In this document: positions 31,256 through 42,834 of the stretch, one piece after another
How the letters are laid out: each line of letters opens with the position of its first letter
Numbering within the stretch: the stretch's first letter is position 1
From: Pseudo-nitzschia pungens
Taxonomy: Eukaryota > Bacillariophyta > Bacillariophyceae > Bacillariales > Bacillariaceae
Assembly: GCA_037355855.1 (NCBI GenBank)
Contig: CM074758.1
Coordinates: 9,211,001 to 9,275,000 of the forward strand
Reading direction: 5' to 3'
Length of the DNA: 64,000 nucleotides
Notes under the pieces: generated by a model
Told to the model about the DNA's origin: nothing
What the model saw: the letters and a program-made list of their open reading frames with translations, nothing else
Databases searched by the model: none
Position numbers and translations under genes: made by a program

Positions 31256-34200
31256 ATGACAACCGTTCGCCCGATCCCTGAGTCAGGGATGAACCCCGAA
31301 GCGGCAACGAAATCCGCTGCCCAGATCGAACGTAAGCAATCGGAGAACAACTGTGGGCAACGATGAGGACAACGGTTCAAATCCAAAAACCAAATCTATG
31401 GTTTTGTCCCCCTTCGACAATCTTCCGCGACCTCCTTCCTTTCTCTTCGATTCCATTGGATGCACCAATGTCGGATGGATGGGAAGGTGTCACGAGCCCA
31501 TCACCATTGCAGCAGTCAGAGTTGGTGTCCTCTGCTGCTGCTGATCCTGCTGACCACCAAAAGGTTGACCAGGTGGTTGCGCCAAAAGTCCAAGATCTAC
31601 ACAGGTGTGCCAATGGTTGCTGTGTTTGTTGTGCTTCTTGCTGGACTTATTGCTCTCTGTTTCATCAATGATTCCTTGTGGTGTGGACCTGCAACACAAC
31701 TAGCAGCTTTACTCTTGGATCAATCGATTGCACTCACTATCATTGTGAAAGAAGTCTGCTGTTGCACCAGCAATGGAACTGGAATTGAAAGTGATGCAAC
31801 TGGAGCTGTGGAGGAGAATGATGCAGGCCGAAGATGTGCCAGAGCCAATCACCAATACAAAAAATGATGGAAACAATTTGAGAAATGGATACACCTGCAT
31901 GAAGACTTTGTGTTCTATTGTACTATCTCTTTGTGTAATTTTGCTTGGGTTGGGATGTGCAACGGGCTTGCCTCTAGTGGTAGTCCGGAATTGGAGTTCG
32001 ACGATTCTACAACGGTGGTGGTGGGTGATCCCTCTTATTATTGCTTTGGTTGACATTGTATTTCTCATCACTGTAATGTTCATTACACGCAGCATCAAGA
32101 GAAGGAAAACTAATCAAGGCAGCAACTCGGGTACTAATTGGATCTCCTCTTCAAAGTTCTGTTCCTTTGCTGTTTCATTCTTCATTCTCTGCATTGGGGA
32201 ATCCACGGCTTTGTCTTTTTTGACTGCTATTTACGATCATGATTACAACGTGTCTCCTTGGACATTTGCGAATATCTTCATTGTTCCCTTGGCAACACTG
32301 CTTGCATTCATCATTAGAGGGATCAGGCAACTCAGAGGGAAATCTGGCACTGATGTGCCTTTCATTTACAGCATGGATCTTTCTTTGATGCTTGTTGGCG
32401 CTGGAATTGGTTTTGCATTGATCTACAACAATGCTTACAATCAACTTCTTTCCTTGCAGATATATGGCTGTTTCTCTCTATTTATTCTACTTATTATTTG
32501 GTTGTACAATACCACAGAAGATATGATCAATAAGAACGACAAGGCAAAATGCTCCAGTAGATCTCCCAATGAGAAGAAGAAATATTCACCTGATTCCTAC
32601 TCATTTGTGGCTCTCTATGGACCAAGAGACAACCCTGACTTATTCTCTTTTGGTTTGATGGTCTTTCTATTGCAAGCAACGCTGTTCATTCTGATGATAC
32701 TCAGTGTGGTGAACGAAGAAATGAGAACAGCAGGTGAAGTAGACAATCCAGACTCTGAATCTCAGGGATTTGGAGGCTTCATCCCGGCAAATGTTTCAGA
32801 CCTCACCCGAATGACACAGATTGTAGCACTCATTTCATACATGGTCTTTGCAGATGCTAGTTTGGTGGATATCTCAACAGCTGTGGAGATGTTTCCTCCT
32901 GTTTTCCAATCAAAAAATTTAGATGACAGATTCAAAAGAACACAATTTGTGCTCTCTTGTTTTCTAAGATGCTCACAAGGGCTGTTGGCAATTTTTGCAG
33001 TGTTTCTCTTGGTAATGACATCATCAGAAGTGATCGAGATTATCCTTAATTTCACTGCGGTAAGTCAAGTGTAATTGGGAAGACGAAGTTGTCTGTTGGA
33101 AAAGAAGCTTTTGGTGGAAATCTAACTTTGTCTTGTTTAAACCAAACATGTTTAGGTCTCATTCATTTCTCATCTAGATGAAATTGCATTCGAGCTAGCA
33201 AAAGAGGGAAAGTATGGCTCAATGTTGGAAACAGCAGCGAAACGGATACAAGAAGAACCTCTTCCTACGTTTGCAAACCGAAAGCACAGACATATCCGTT
33301 ACAGAATTACTGTTTCCATCATCAGTGCTCTTGTATTTGGATTGATCTATTATGTCTCTTATACTCAAGAGAGTGATAAAGAATGGGTAACAAAGGTATT
33401 GAAAGTCCAATTTGAGGAGTCTTCTGACGCACATCAGTACAATGGATGTTATAAGATTGACAGTGACAATACATATTCGAAGAGATTCAGTTACAAGATT
33501 GTAACTGATGAAACAAATCCGACAAAGTTTGCTTATTGCAAAAAAGACCGACGATGGGTTCTTTTCAAGGGTGATTCTGATTATGATGATCCTTGCTCAG
33601 CTGGCCATAATGAAATCGCACACTCAGCAAAGACTGACTTTTTTGACGTATCCATGTCCTTTGATGAAGCATGGTATTCCACAACAAACATTCCTCTGGT
33701 TGTTAGTTTTTCAGAGCTTGAGGAGCACGAAGATAAATGTTCTAATTTTGGTGATGGCGTTTGTGATGCTGTCTTAAATGAAGCTAAATTCAAGTATGAT
33801 GAAGGTGACTGCTGTGCTGTTACATGCACCCACTTAGATTGTGGATATCTTGACTTTGCATTTGGTGTGGACATTCCCACAGGGTTTGGATATCCAAAAT
33901 GCATTGATCCAAGCTTTGCGGAAATGGCATTGGACATTCGACTTGATACCATTCAAGCAGGCAACAGACAATCAGATGCAAATCTGATCCTTCAATGTGA
34001 TGATGTCAAACTTCTCTCAGTTCCGTTAAATCCCTCAATGGAGTTGAATGCTGAAACAGTGAGAGTACCAGCTGGATCAAACTGCACGATGAGTTTGGAA
34101 GAAAAAGAACCTGCTACAGATGATTTCTGGATCATTGACTACACCACGTCTTACCTGATCGACAACGAAGAAATGTTTCAGGAGCAAAAATCTTTATTTC

Positions 34201-35827
34201 CTTTTCGTCAAGGGAATATCTCCAGGGAAAGCAACGATTTTTTCTCTGTAGGTACGTATTTTAACCATTCACCTATTTTAGTTGTGCATGCATTGATGTG
34301 GAATGCTTTTTAGCGATTCTGATAGGATCCTTTGCTTTGGCTTTTGCTAACTCTTATTTTTGTTTGGTTTTGACCTTGTTATTGTTTCTCATGTTTATGG
34401 TTTAGCTAGTACTGATTCAATTCAATCAATAACAAGTGAGATTGGATTGCTCACTGGCTTGAAGGACTTGTATCTTTGTATGTATTGTGTTTTTGGAATG
34501 ATGTGAATTGTTTTGAAGAAGCTATAATATGTGGGAACGTTGTATCTTGCTGCCTAATAATGTTTTTTGATCGTTGTTTCTTATTTTCATGTTTTAGCTT
34601 GGAGTGATTTGATTGGACCTATTCCAAGTGAGATTGGATTGCTCACTGGCTTGACTAACTTAAATCTTGGTATGTATTGTGTTGTTGGAATGATGTGTGC
34701 ATTGTTTTGAAGCATGTGTATTTTGTACAAATGTTGTATCTTCCTGTCTAATGATATGTTTTGATTGGTTTTTCTTTCTTCTGTCATGTTTTAGAATGGA
34801 ATCTTTTGACTGGATCTATTCCAAGCGAGATTGGATTGCTCACTGGCTTGACTCGCTTAAATCTTGGTATGTATTGTGTTGTTGGAATGATGTGTAAATT
34901 GTTTTGAAGCATGTGTATTTAGTGCAAATGTTGTATCTTCCTGTCTGATGATGTGTTTTGATTGTTGTTTCTTTCTAATTTTCATGTTTTAGCTTGGAAT
35001 GATTTGACTGGAACTATTCCAAGCGAGATTGGATTGCTCACTGGCTTGACTGACTTGAGTATTTGTATGTATTGTGTTGTTGGAATGATGTGTTAATTAT
35101 TTTGAAGCATGTGTATTTTGTGGGAATGTTGTATCTTCTTGTCTAATGATGTGGTTTGATTTTTGTGTTTTATTTTCATGCTTTAGTTTATAATGCTTTG
35201 ACTGGATCTATTCCAAGTGAGATTGGATTGCTTACTGGCTTGAGTTCCTTAGTTCTTAGTATGTATTGTGTTGTTGGAATGATATGCGATTTGTTTTCAA
35301 GCATGTGTATGTTGTGAGAATGTTGTATTTTCCTGTCTCATGATGTGGTTTGATTTTTGTTTCTTATTTTCATGTGTAAGATTTGAATGATTTGACTGGA
35401 TCTATTCCCAGCGAGATTGGATTGCTCACTGGTTTGACTGCCTTAGATCTTGGTATGTATTGTGTTATTGGAATGATGTGTAAACTGTTTTGAAGCATGT
35501 TTATTTTGTGGGAATGTTGTATCGTCCTGTCTAACAATGTGTTTTGATTATCGTTTCTTTCTTATTTTTTCCTTTTTTCCATGTTTTTCCATGTTTTAGG
35601 TTATAATGCTTTGACTGGATCCATTCCAAGTGGGATGCGTTCTCTGACCAGATTAGAGTATTTGTATTTGGGTACGTTGCAGATTCCAGTGCTTCAGTTT
35701 GAAAATGGAAGGATTGGCATGAGTATTCTAAAAGGTTCCCACCCATTCTTGTTTACGCTCTTCAAATGTTCCAGATGGAAACAAGTTGAAAAGACCTCTT
35801 CCTAAGAGATGGGAGCCCTTTTCCTAG
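31256..35827 (+). pseudogene. Gene 2: 12-TM, Notch-motif, LRR membrane protein, 5' third frameshifted
   Basis: The start at 31256 (MTTVRPIPESG) aligns with MVRTIPLGND of gene 3. In exon 1 the homologous frame changes near 31350, 31590 and 31825, so the N-terminal 190 residues or so are broken. The rest of exon 1 (open from 31773 to 33059) keeps the later membrane segments. Intron 1 is 33060-33155 (GTAAGT...TTTAG). Exon 2, 33156-34251, has the same 1096-nt length as in gene 3. It encodes a membrane segment, the cysteine-rich ectodomain and the Notch-like motif CSNFGDGVCD...YDEGDCC. Seven LRR exons follow, then a final exon 35775-35827 ending KRWEPFS and a stop. Either it is a pseudogene, or translation starts downstream, or the assembly has small errors. 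The C-terminal two thirds are well conserved. Confidence 0.75.
34406..35671 (+). repeat. Array of 7 LRR exons in gene 2
   Basis: Exons 34406-34477, 34598-34669, 34795-34866, 34993-35064, 35187-35258, 35381-35452 and 35600-35671 are each exactly 72 nt with phase-1 junctions. Introns are 120-126 bp, except the last at 147 bp. The first exon is diverged (no LTGSIP core). The middle five carry the LTGSIPSEIGLLTGL core or close variants. The last (LTGSIPSGMRSLTRL) resembles the terminal LRR of gene 1. The acceptor of exon 35381 is a weaker GTGTAAG instead of GTTTTAG. Confidence 0.92.
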
Positions 35828-35993
35828 CCTACAGTTTTTCTGTTTTTCTACCCCCTACGTGTAGTGTAGGCAGATTTTCTGTTTTTCTAGCCCCTAGTCA
35901 GCAGTTGGTTGGTTGCACAACTAAATACTTAATTACACACCAGTATGAGGATGGAACAGAGGACAATCCTTTCAGGATCATCGTTTTCCATTT

Positions 35994-36410
35994 TTGTCTA
36001 AATATCATAAAATTCCTATGTTTTCTTGTCATTATTTGCTGTCTTCACAGCTCTGTGGTGGATACAAGCAATTCCAGAGCCTAGCTTTCATTAAGAATGT
36101 AGATTCCAAAACTTACGCCTCTTGGCTTTTGGTCAGATGCATGCAGGCCCTGAGGTACAAAGGAATCCATAGGAGAGATTCTAAGAGTCGTTTGATGGAG
36201 TGCTTTCGGTATCTTTGTCACTGCAACCCTGCCTTGCCTGTTCCCCGGTTGCCAAATGCAGCTCAAACCAACTCATGGCTGTGTCCTGATGATGACGACA
36301 ACGATGAGAACAATGACAATGACAATGACAATGACAATGACAATGACTGTGATGCCGGCGCTGTTCTTGCTGACCGACCAGTGCTGGATGGAAGCAAGGA
36401 CTGCTGTTGA
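35994..36410 (+). CDS. Possible small ORF with an (Asn-Asp)n run, unknown
   Basis: A 138-residue frame begins at 35994 with MSKYHKIPMF. It contains a non-repetitive middle (FIKNVDSKTYASWLL...RYLCHCNPALP) and an NDND stretch encoded by an AATGAC hexanucleotide repeat (36314-36345). It lies about 170 bp after gene 2. A CTTCACAG acceptor-like site at about 36050 would allow the later part to be a further exon. No family is recognised. It could be a gene fragment or chance coding. Confidence 0.25.
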   Translation: MSKYHKIPMFSCHYLLSSQLCGGYKQFQSLAFIKNVDSKTYASWLLVRCMQALRYKGIHRRDSKSRLMECFRYLCHCNPALPVPRLPNAAQTNSWLCPDDDDNDENNDNDNDNDNDNDCDAGAVLADRPVLDGSKDCC

Positions 36411-36420
36411 ACAATGGTCC

Positions 36421-37633
36421 ATTGCTGTTTGGACAGCAGTTGCTCCTGCGCGAAACCAAACGATTTGTTCCGCGCCGTGCTGGAACGACAGAAGACACCC
36501 AGAGACGCGCTCGTTGGTGTTTCGCATTTTTTCGCAATGGTCGGTGGTGCGTGATATCCCTCCGGGTAGACCCGAAGAATCCCGTCCCGGGCCTCGACCG
36601 TGTGGTTCCGCAGATTCCGGACCCGGACCATCATCCGCGCCTTTTGTCCATCGATGCAGTTTTCCCGGAACTCGAGCTCCTTGTTCGTCTCGGTCGCAGT
36701 TGTTTGTCTCGTTCTTGACATTCGTCGTTCGTCGTTTCATAGGAACCCGCCATCGACGGTTTGGAATCCTTGGCGGCGGCGGCGGCGGCCTCCTCTCGCT
36801 CCGCCCGCACCCGCTTCGCTCGAGCTCGTCGCGTGTGGCATCGATCTCGTCACGGACGGAGTGGGGGATCTGCGGCGGCTCCCGGAGCAGCTCGAAGACA
36901 GACGCACGGCTTGTTGTTTTCGGAGGAGTGATAGACCGGGTGTTTTGCCGAAGGAAACGGCCATTTCCAACACCGCAATCGCAATGGCGATCACAATCGA
37001 ATTGTATTTTCGCAATCGTCTCGCGTGGTTGGGTCTCGGAGGACTGTTCGCGACAGCAGTTGGAAGCGACGCGTTGGACCGGAACGGAACGGAACTGTGT
37101 CCAATCCAATCCAATCCAATCCAATCCAATCGATGCGGCACGCGGGGAAAATCTCCGGCTCCGTCCGTCGCAGGGCCGAGCGGTCGCGGGGGAAGGACAA
37201 GGACCGAGTTCCGAAACCGCACTCGAGGGGCGGCACACGCCGCGCAGCGCAGCGCCGCGCCACTCCGCGCCGATTCCCGATGCGGGAATCCATCCGGAAC
37301 TGCCCGGAGACCAAGATCTCCTCGTGTCGTTTCCCGGTGGATGAATGGATGAGTGGCATTGAGATTGTTTCCGGCGGGGAGCTCGTTGGCCGTCATTCGA
37401 TGAGGATTGGATCGATGGAATTTGCTCCAGTCACGAAACAAGGGAATGCATCGTGTTGTCGTCGTTGTCGTCGTTGTTGTCGTTGTCGTTTTCGTTGTCA
37501 TTGTCGTTTTGTTTCGTTCGAGTTATTGAATCGGTACGGTGGATAGATTCGGGGCGTCCCGGCTTGGTCCCCGAAGCCATGTATTGTACCGGCGACGCAT
37601 GGCAGCAACAGCAACCGCAACCGCAAGGACGGA
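36421..37633. repeat. Intergenic block A, copy 3, left part
   Basis: This GC-rich copy of block A contains a CCAAT pentanucleotide array at 37100-37130 and GTCGTTGTTGTCGTTGTCG (37450-37500), which parallels 26655-26705. The run GAGTTATTGAATCGGTACGGTG at 37520 is shared with 26717, and the poly-CAGCAA stretch at 37600 is shared with 26788. It stops at 37633 where element B is inserted and resumes at 41804. Long overlapping frames on both strands are repeat-driven and not called. Confidence 0.55.
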
Positions 37634-39421
37634 TGTTTGGAGGGCTCGTAAAACGGTGTAGATTTGTACTTGTACGAGGTTTGAGTTTCTTAATTGTTTA
37701 ATTACATTGTTAAATCCTGAGTATTTCGATTACTGAGTGAATGGTCCATTCTGTTGTTTATTTGATTGTTTCCTCTCTTACATGCATTCTCGTGTTATTC
37801 ACTTGATTCTCTTTATTGCTGACTCACTTAATTCTCTTTCTTTGGTGATGACTCATCGGTCTTTCTCTATTTACAATGTCTCTAGTCCCGGTCATTCTTA
37901 TTCCCTCATATCTCAAGTCCCGGTCACTCCTCTCATTCCCAGTCCCAGTCCATATTCAATAGTCTTGTTTCATTCAATAGTCTTACGAAGCACATCATAC
38001 GTGCATATGTACGTCACGTCCAAACACACTACCCTGCTTCAAAGACTTTTGAATCACACTTCCTTCTTCGATCGAATTTCCGTTTCGTCACCAATCTATT
38101 GGATCTTTTCATTGTCGTCATATCAGATCTTTATTCAAACCCGTGTTTAGATGCAACGTCTCGTTCGTATTCATCTGCGTTCTTGCTCACATCTTCGCAT
38201 TTAAATTGTTCTAATCAATTGTATCCATTCAACTCTCAAACTCTTCATCGTCATATTTATTCAACGCTCAAACTCTTTGTAAAACTCTTTTCATTTGTAA
38301 TCTTTCCTTCCTGATGCCAGTCGAGTGATCTTTGTCTCATCCATCACTCGAACACTCACTTTCTATTAATCGGTTCCATAATCAATCATCCACTTTAATT
38401 GTTGGCTTTGTCCATACAATCGATTCCAATTGTTCTTTTCGTTCCATACTGATCATTCTTTAATTCACTTCACCATTCGTTCGAACCGTATCGACGCAAT
38501 GATCTTTCTCCATACAATTACATCGGTCCATGTTGTAATCGATCAGTTGCTCTTCCGCATAATTAAATCGCTCCATGACCGATCCCTATTGCTCCTCTGC
38601 ATTTGATCCTTCATTCCGTTTGATCCATGTTCTGCATCATCTTTCTCTCCATATTATCGTGTAATCGTCATTCATTAAATCTTTCATAATTGCCGTTTTC
38701 AATTGATCCGATACGTCTACCGTTCAACCGAATCAAGCTTTCATCAAATATCCAAATCTTTTATAATCACCGTTTTCGATCGATCCGATACGTCTACCGT
38801 TCGACCGCGTCAAGCTTTCATAAAATATCCACCGTTCAATCGTGCGATCGATCAACACTCCGTCGTATTGATCTCTCTTCAATCATTCGAACGTCCTCCG
38901 ATTCATTATGCTTCTAATATTCCTTCGCTTCCGTTCCGAAATCAATTTCTTCCATACTTCCGATCTTTCGCTTCTGTAACTCCGATCCATCTGTATCGAT
39001 CTTCACTGTAGATCGCTTTACACCCGCTAACTCCGATCCATCTGTATCAATCTTCACTGTAGATCGCTTTACACCCGCTCTGCCGTTCAACCCGCTCGAT
39101 CGTTCATCGTAAATCATGCTTCTTCAACCTTTACCACTGCTCCTTAAATCGTTCAATCATGGCTCTTTAAATCGTTCAATTCAATCGTTCCATGTGACCG
39201 ACCTGTATCCGTTTGGTCTTTCACTCTTTCGTACATCCTTATCACTGTGAATTGCTCCACACCTGATCGATCTGTTTATCGTAAATCATGTCGTTATCCG
39301 CTGTAGCCTGTTTCAGCTCTTCCGTATATTCCTTTGTCGGCTTGTTCTTCCGTATCATCTGTCTGCTCGCCGTATCATTCCATTATCCATTGAATCATCC
39401 AAATCACCTCACTACCCTGAT

Positions 39422-40636
39422 TCAAAGGGATTGGAATACGAGTGCGAGTCCAGAGAGCTCCGTATCAAGCTCTCGCGCCTTAAATTCGTCTGTCAGTTTA
39501 GACGTCCAGTTCGCTGGACGTTGATCCTTATTTCTTTCAATTTCCCAACATTGTATTGTGGCATGGATGCCATCACAGACAGCACATAATGGTTTTATCT
39601 TTGGAATGTCATTTTCACGGAGTGGACAGTTCTTTGCAATATGCCCCTTCTCCTGACACCAGCGGCAAATCGTATATTTTAACCAGGCCATTGCTGAGTG
39701 CGCTTTTCCAGTGCCGCCGTTGCTGCTGCGCCTACCGCCGCCGTTGTTGCCGCTGCGCCTGCCACCATCATATTCGTCGTTGCTGCCGCCTTCGCTGCTG
39801 CCACTGGTGTTATCACCGTCATCATCATCATCACCAACCTCATATCCGTCGTTGCTATTGTTATTAACATTCTTGTTGATATCTGCGCCAAGGAGGCTCA
39901 TATCATTAGGTCTGGGCTGGGACTGACGTCCCTTCAAAACAATCACTGAACTGTACAAATTTGTCGCCGTCATCTCCAGCTTCTCCCAGATGTCATATAT
40001 TGGTGTATCCGCATCTCGTAAATCGTTCAATATGGTCGTCAACGAGATCACCAGGTACTGCGGAACCCCACTGAGTAGTGTTGCAAATAACTCATCCTCT
40101 GTTGGTTGGATTGTCTTGTACTGGTATTTCTGCATCAGTCCAAACAATCGCTCAAAAATTTCCCTCGGGGGATCCAATGCCCCCATCGTAACTGCCTTTA
40201 GGTCCTTCTCCAACTGAATCCTATCAGCTGTATCGGTTCGTCTGTACAACCTGAACAACTCGTCAAAAATTCGATGCACTCGTCCTCTTGGCCATTTCCG
40301 AACTGTCTCCTTGTTTTCTTCTTCCGTGACTCCTCTGTCCCTCTTGGATTTCTCAATAATGGCATACCCTGTATTGTTGTTTTCGAATGCATTCCACAAA
40401 TCATTCAAAGCTTGGTTGTGCTTCCTCAAAGCCTTTCTCTGCGCTTTGTCCATGGATTCGTAGGATGCTGAATGACCATCACTTGGTAGATCTGGATGCT
40501 GCTCTGCCCTCACATACTCCTCGTACTTGCTTCTGCTTGCATGGGCTAGGAACTGTCCGAACCATCCTTCAAAATCCACGTCTCCTGTGTTCGTCAGCTT
40601 GGGAATTCTGCTGTACCTCCCCATGCTGCTCGTCAC
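39422..40636 (-). CDS. Gag protein of element B
   Basis: This 404-residue frame aligns with residues of about 116-485 of the C polyprotein, starting from SNSGDVDFEGWF (here TNTGDVDFEGWF). Shared blocks include QFLAHASR, EQHPDLPSDG, NNNTGYAIIEKSK, WPRGRVHRIFDELF and PQYLVIS. It forms the nucleocapsid of the element's particle. A zinc knuckle, CRWCQEKGHIAKNC, lies near residue 330, and a second Cys motif (CAVCDGIHATIQCW) near residue 355. Between capsid and knuckle is a low-complexity Asp/Gly/Asn stretch. It lacks the N-terminal 115-residue acidic extension of C. No protease, integrase or RT follows. The intact frame in an element without pol suggests selection or very recent origin. Confidence 0.88.
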   Translation of the reverse strand: MTSSMGRYSRIPKLTNTGDVDFEGWFGQFLAHASRSKYEEYVRAEQHPDLPSDGHSASYESMDKAQRKALRKHNQALNDLWNAFENNNTGYAIIEKSKRDRGVTEEENKETVRKWPRGRVHRIFDELFRLYRRTDTADRIQLEKDLKAVTMGALDPPREIFERLFGLMQKYQYKTIQPTEDELFATLLSGVPQYLVISLTTILNDLRDADTPIYDIWEKLEMTATNLYSSVIVLKGRQSQPRPNDMSLLGADINKNVNNNSNDGYEVGDDDDDGDNTSGSSEGGSNDEYDGGRRSGNNGGGRRSSNGGTGKAHSAMAWLKYTICRWCQEKGHIAKNCPLRENDIPKIKPLCAVCDGIHATIQCWEIERNKDQRPANWTSKLTDEFKARELDTELSGLALVFQSL

Positions 40637-41397
40637 TTCACTCTGTTAAATATATACCCCTGTTCTTCTTCCGTCGATCGTCCAATAATAAACTGCGACG
40701 CCGACTCGTTTGCTTCTTCTTTCAATCGTATCCGTATCCGCGGATAGATCCTTTCTGTTGTTCGATCGTATTCGTCTCCGCGAATAGATCCTTCTTGTGT
40801 TTGTTCTCTTTTGCGATTGTTCGTTGAATCGAATCGCCTGCAAGACCAGATCCTTTTCGTTGGTCCAAATGTAGTTTCTATATCTTTGTTTCTTTCTTTA
40901 TGTATGTCGCCCGACAACAACGCGTGACGACGTATTCCTCTTGTATTATCTTATTTGACTCCGCAAATAGATCTGCAATCGTACTTGGGACTCCCCAAAT
41001 AGATCCAATCGTATTCGAACTCAGCGAATCGATTTGTGGCTGATCAGTGCCACCTGCAAGACCGGCTTCTTGTTGTTGTTGCTCCCTTGGTCCACTCTGC
41101 AATCTTATCCACTTGGATAGATCCAAATCGTACCCGTGCCCTGTTCTATGCTCCGGATAGACCTGCTGACAATCGTATTCGGCGCTTCTTTTCTCTCCGA
41201 ATAGATCCTTGTGATTTGTTTATCACCTGCAAGACTGGGGGTTCCTTTCCCGTCAGTCCAAGAATTCGTAATCGTAATTCAGTCTTCTGCAATCGTATCC
41301 GCGTTTCGTCGTTTGCGGATAGATCCATCAACACCCTTGCTCTCGCCTCGTGTACTGATCTCTCGTCTTCACAAAGCGCTCAACTGCTAACCGCGAT

Positions 41398-41410
41398 ATT
41401 CTTCGAAGAA
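41398..41410 (-). promoter_or_regulatory. Primer-site-like palindrome of element B
   Basis: ATTCTTCGAAGAA lies directly inside the 5' LTR. The same 13 bases occur in the same place in C. It is not the classical initiator-Met site. On the tRNA strand it reads like an anticodon loop CTTCGAA (anticodon TCG, Arg), but the palindromic form makes the assignment uncertain. Confidence 0.45.
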
Positions 41411-41803
41411 TGTTTGGAGGGCTCGTAAAACGGTGTAGATTTGTACTTGTACGAGGTTTGAGTTTCTTAATTGTTTAATTACATTGTTAAATCCTGAGTA
41501 TTTCGATTACTGAGTGAATGGTCCATTCTGTTGTTTATTTGATTGTTTCCTCTCTTACATGCATTCTCGTGTTATTCACTTGATTCTCTTTATTGCTGAC
41601 TCACTTAATTCTCTTTCTTTGGTGATGACTCATCGGTCTTTCTCTATTTACAATGTCTCTAGTCCCGGTCATTCTTATTCCCTCATATCTCAAGTCCCGG
41701 TCACTCCTCTCATTCCCAGTCCCAGTCCATATTCAATAGTCTTGTTTCATTCAATAGTCTTACGAAGCACATCATACGTGCATATGTACGTCACGTCCAA
41801 ACA

Positions 41804-42107
41804 ACGGAACGGGGGTGTTGGGTCGGTCGTTCGTGGACAGATTTTGCGAACCCGTCTCGTCGATTGTCGACCTCGGCATCGGCGATTCCGTGTCTCGTGG
41901 GTTCTTGTTTGGTTCGTCGTGGCGAGAATCCTCGTCGTTCTCTCGCCGCCTCTTTCGCTCACGAACCGAGGGCAAGTGAGAAACTCCACCGCGAAGGAAC
42001 GGGGCCGGGTGTGTTTCGTGTTCCGATCGCGACAGCGACGAGCATTGCTTCGTTCTCTGCCGAACGTGCCGTGACTGTACCAGTACGAGTAAGTTACGTA
42101 ATACCGG
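41804..42107. repeat. Block A, copy 3, middle part, with first copy of the 263-bp duplication
   Basis: The first 41 bases continue block A after element B (ACGGAACGGGGGTGTTGGG, as at 26812). The bases 41845-42107 are repeated exactly, as far as read, at 48469-48731 on the other side of element C. They include TCGTGGGTTCTTGTTTGG and end AAGTTACGTAATACCGG. No gene is supported. Confidence 0.9.
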
Positions 42108-42425
42108 TGTTTGGACCTGATTCCAGACGTGCTCAAACTGTGACTTGATCAACACGATTCAAAATAAATAAATGGAGAATTAAGTGAATCAGCATCGTGG
42201 AGAACTAAGTGAATCAGCATCGTGGAGAAGCAAGTGAATCAGCAAACATTCTCCAAACAAGAAATAACACGAGAATGCATGTAAAAGAGAATGAAAAGAG
42301 AAATTTAGTGAAAATTAGAGTGGATTCATTTCTGCTCACAATTAAAGTAAGCAAAACATTAAAACACAAAACAAAACCTCACACTTAGTACAAAATCTAC
42401 ACGATTGTACAGAGCCCTCCAAACA

Positions 42426-42438
42426 TTCTTCGAAGAAT
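42426..42438 (+). promoter_or_regulatory. Primer-site-like palindrome of element C
   Basis: TTCTTCGAAGAAT follows the 5' LTR without a gap. It is shared with B, so it is likely the site where the primer tRNA binds. The match to a tRNA-Arg(UCG) anticodon arm is only suggestive. Confidence 0.45.
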
Positions 42439-42834
42439 CACGAAGCGCTTTGTAAGGTCGTTAGACTGGGTAGTAAGGTTAACGCTTACAGGTCTACCTT
42501 CAGTACACGATACGTCGGATCGGTACGGGGGTAAGATTGCAGATCTATTCACCGAACAATCGACGACGGTGGATACGATTTAATTGTCATCAGATCGATC
42601 CGGAGCATAGAACGGGGCACGGATACGGTTTGGGTCTATCCAGTGGAAACGGATAAGATTGCAGAGTGGACTAAGGGAGCAGACCAAGAGGTACGAAGCC
42701 AGTCCTGCAGGCAGCACTGATCAGCTGCGGATCTATTCTGGAGAGCAAAACAAAGCACCGAATACGATCAGGGTCGACTTGCTGAGTCAAGTACGATTGA
42801 AGAAAGAAAGAATAAGAAAATACGACAATAACGA

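Larger units (their letters stand above)
37634..41803 (-). mobile_element. Gag-only non-autonomous LTR retrotransposon B
   Basis: The 393-bp LTRs at 37634-38026 and 41411-41803 look identical and are bordered by a 5-bp target duplication, ACGGA (37629-37633 and 41804-41808). Termini are TGTTTGGA and TCCAAACA. The element reads on the - strand and carries only an intact gag frame; the other 2 kb or so has no pol. Its 5' LTR end plus primer site (GAGCCCTCCAAACA then TTCTTCGAAGAA) and its polypurine region (TTTGAAGCAGGG) match element C. LTR interiors also share blocks. It fits the TR-GAG type described in plants, with C-like elements as probable helpers. Confidence 0.9.

Noticed and set aside
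36273..37501. Several overlapping frames of 250-362 residues on both strands
   Set aside because: GC-rich, stop-poor repeat DNA gives frames in all directions, and the paralogous blocks have frame-breaking indels.
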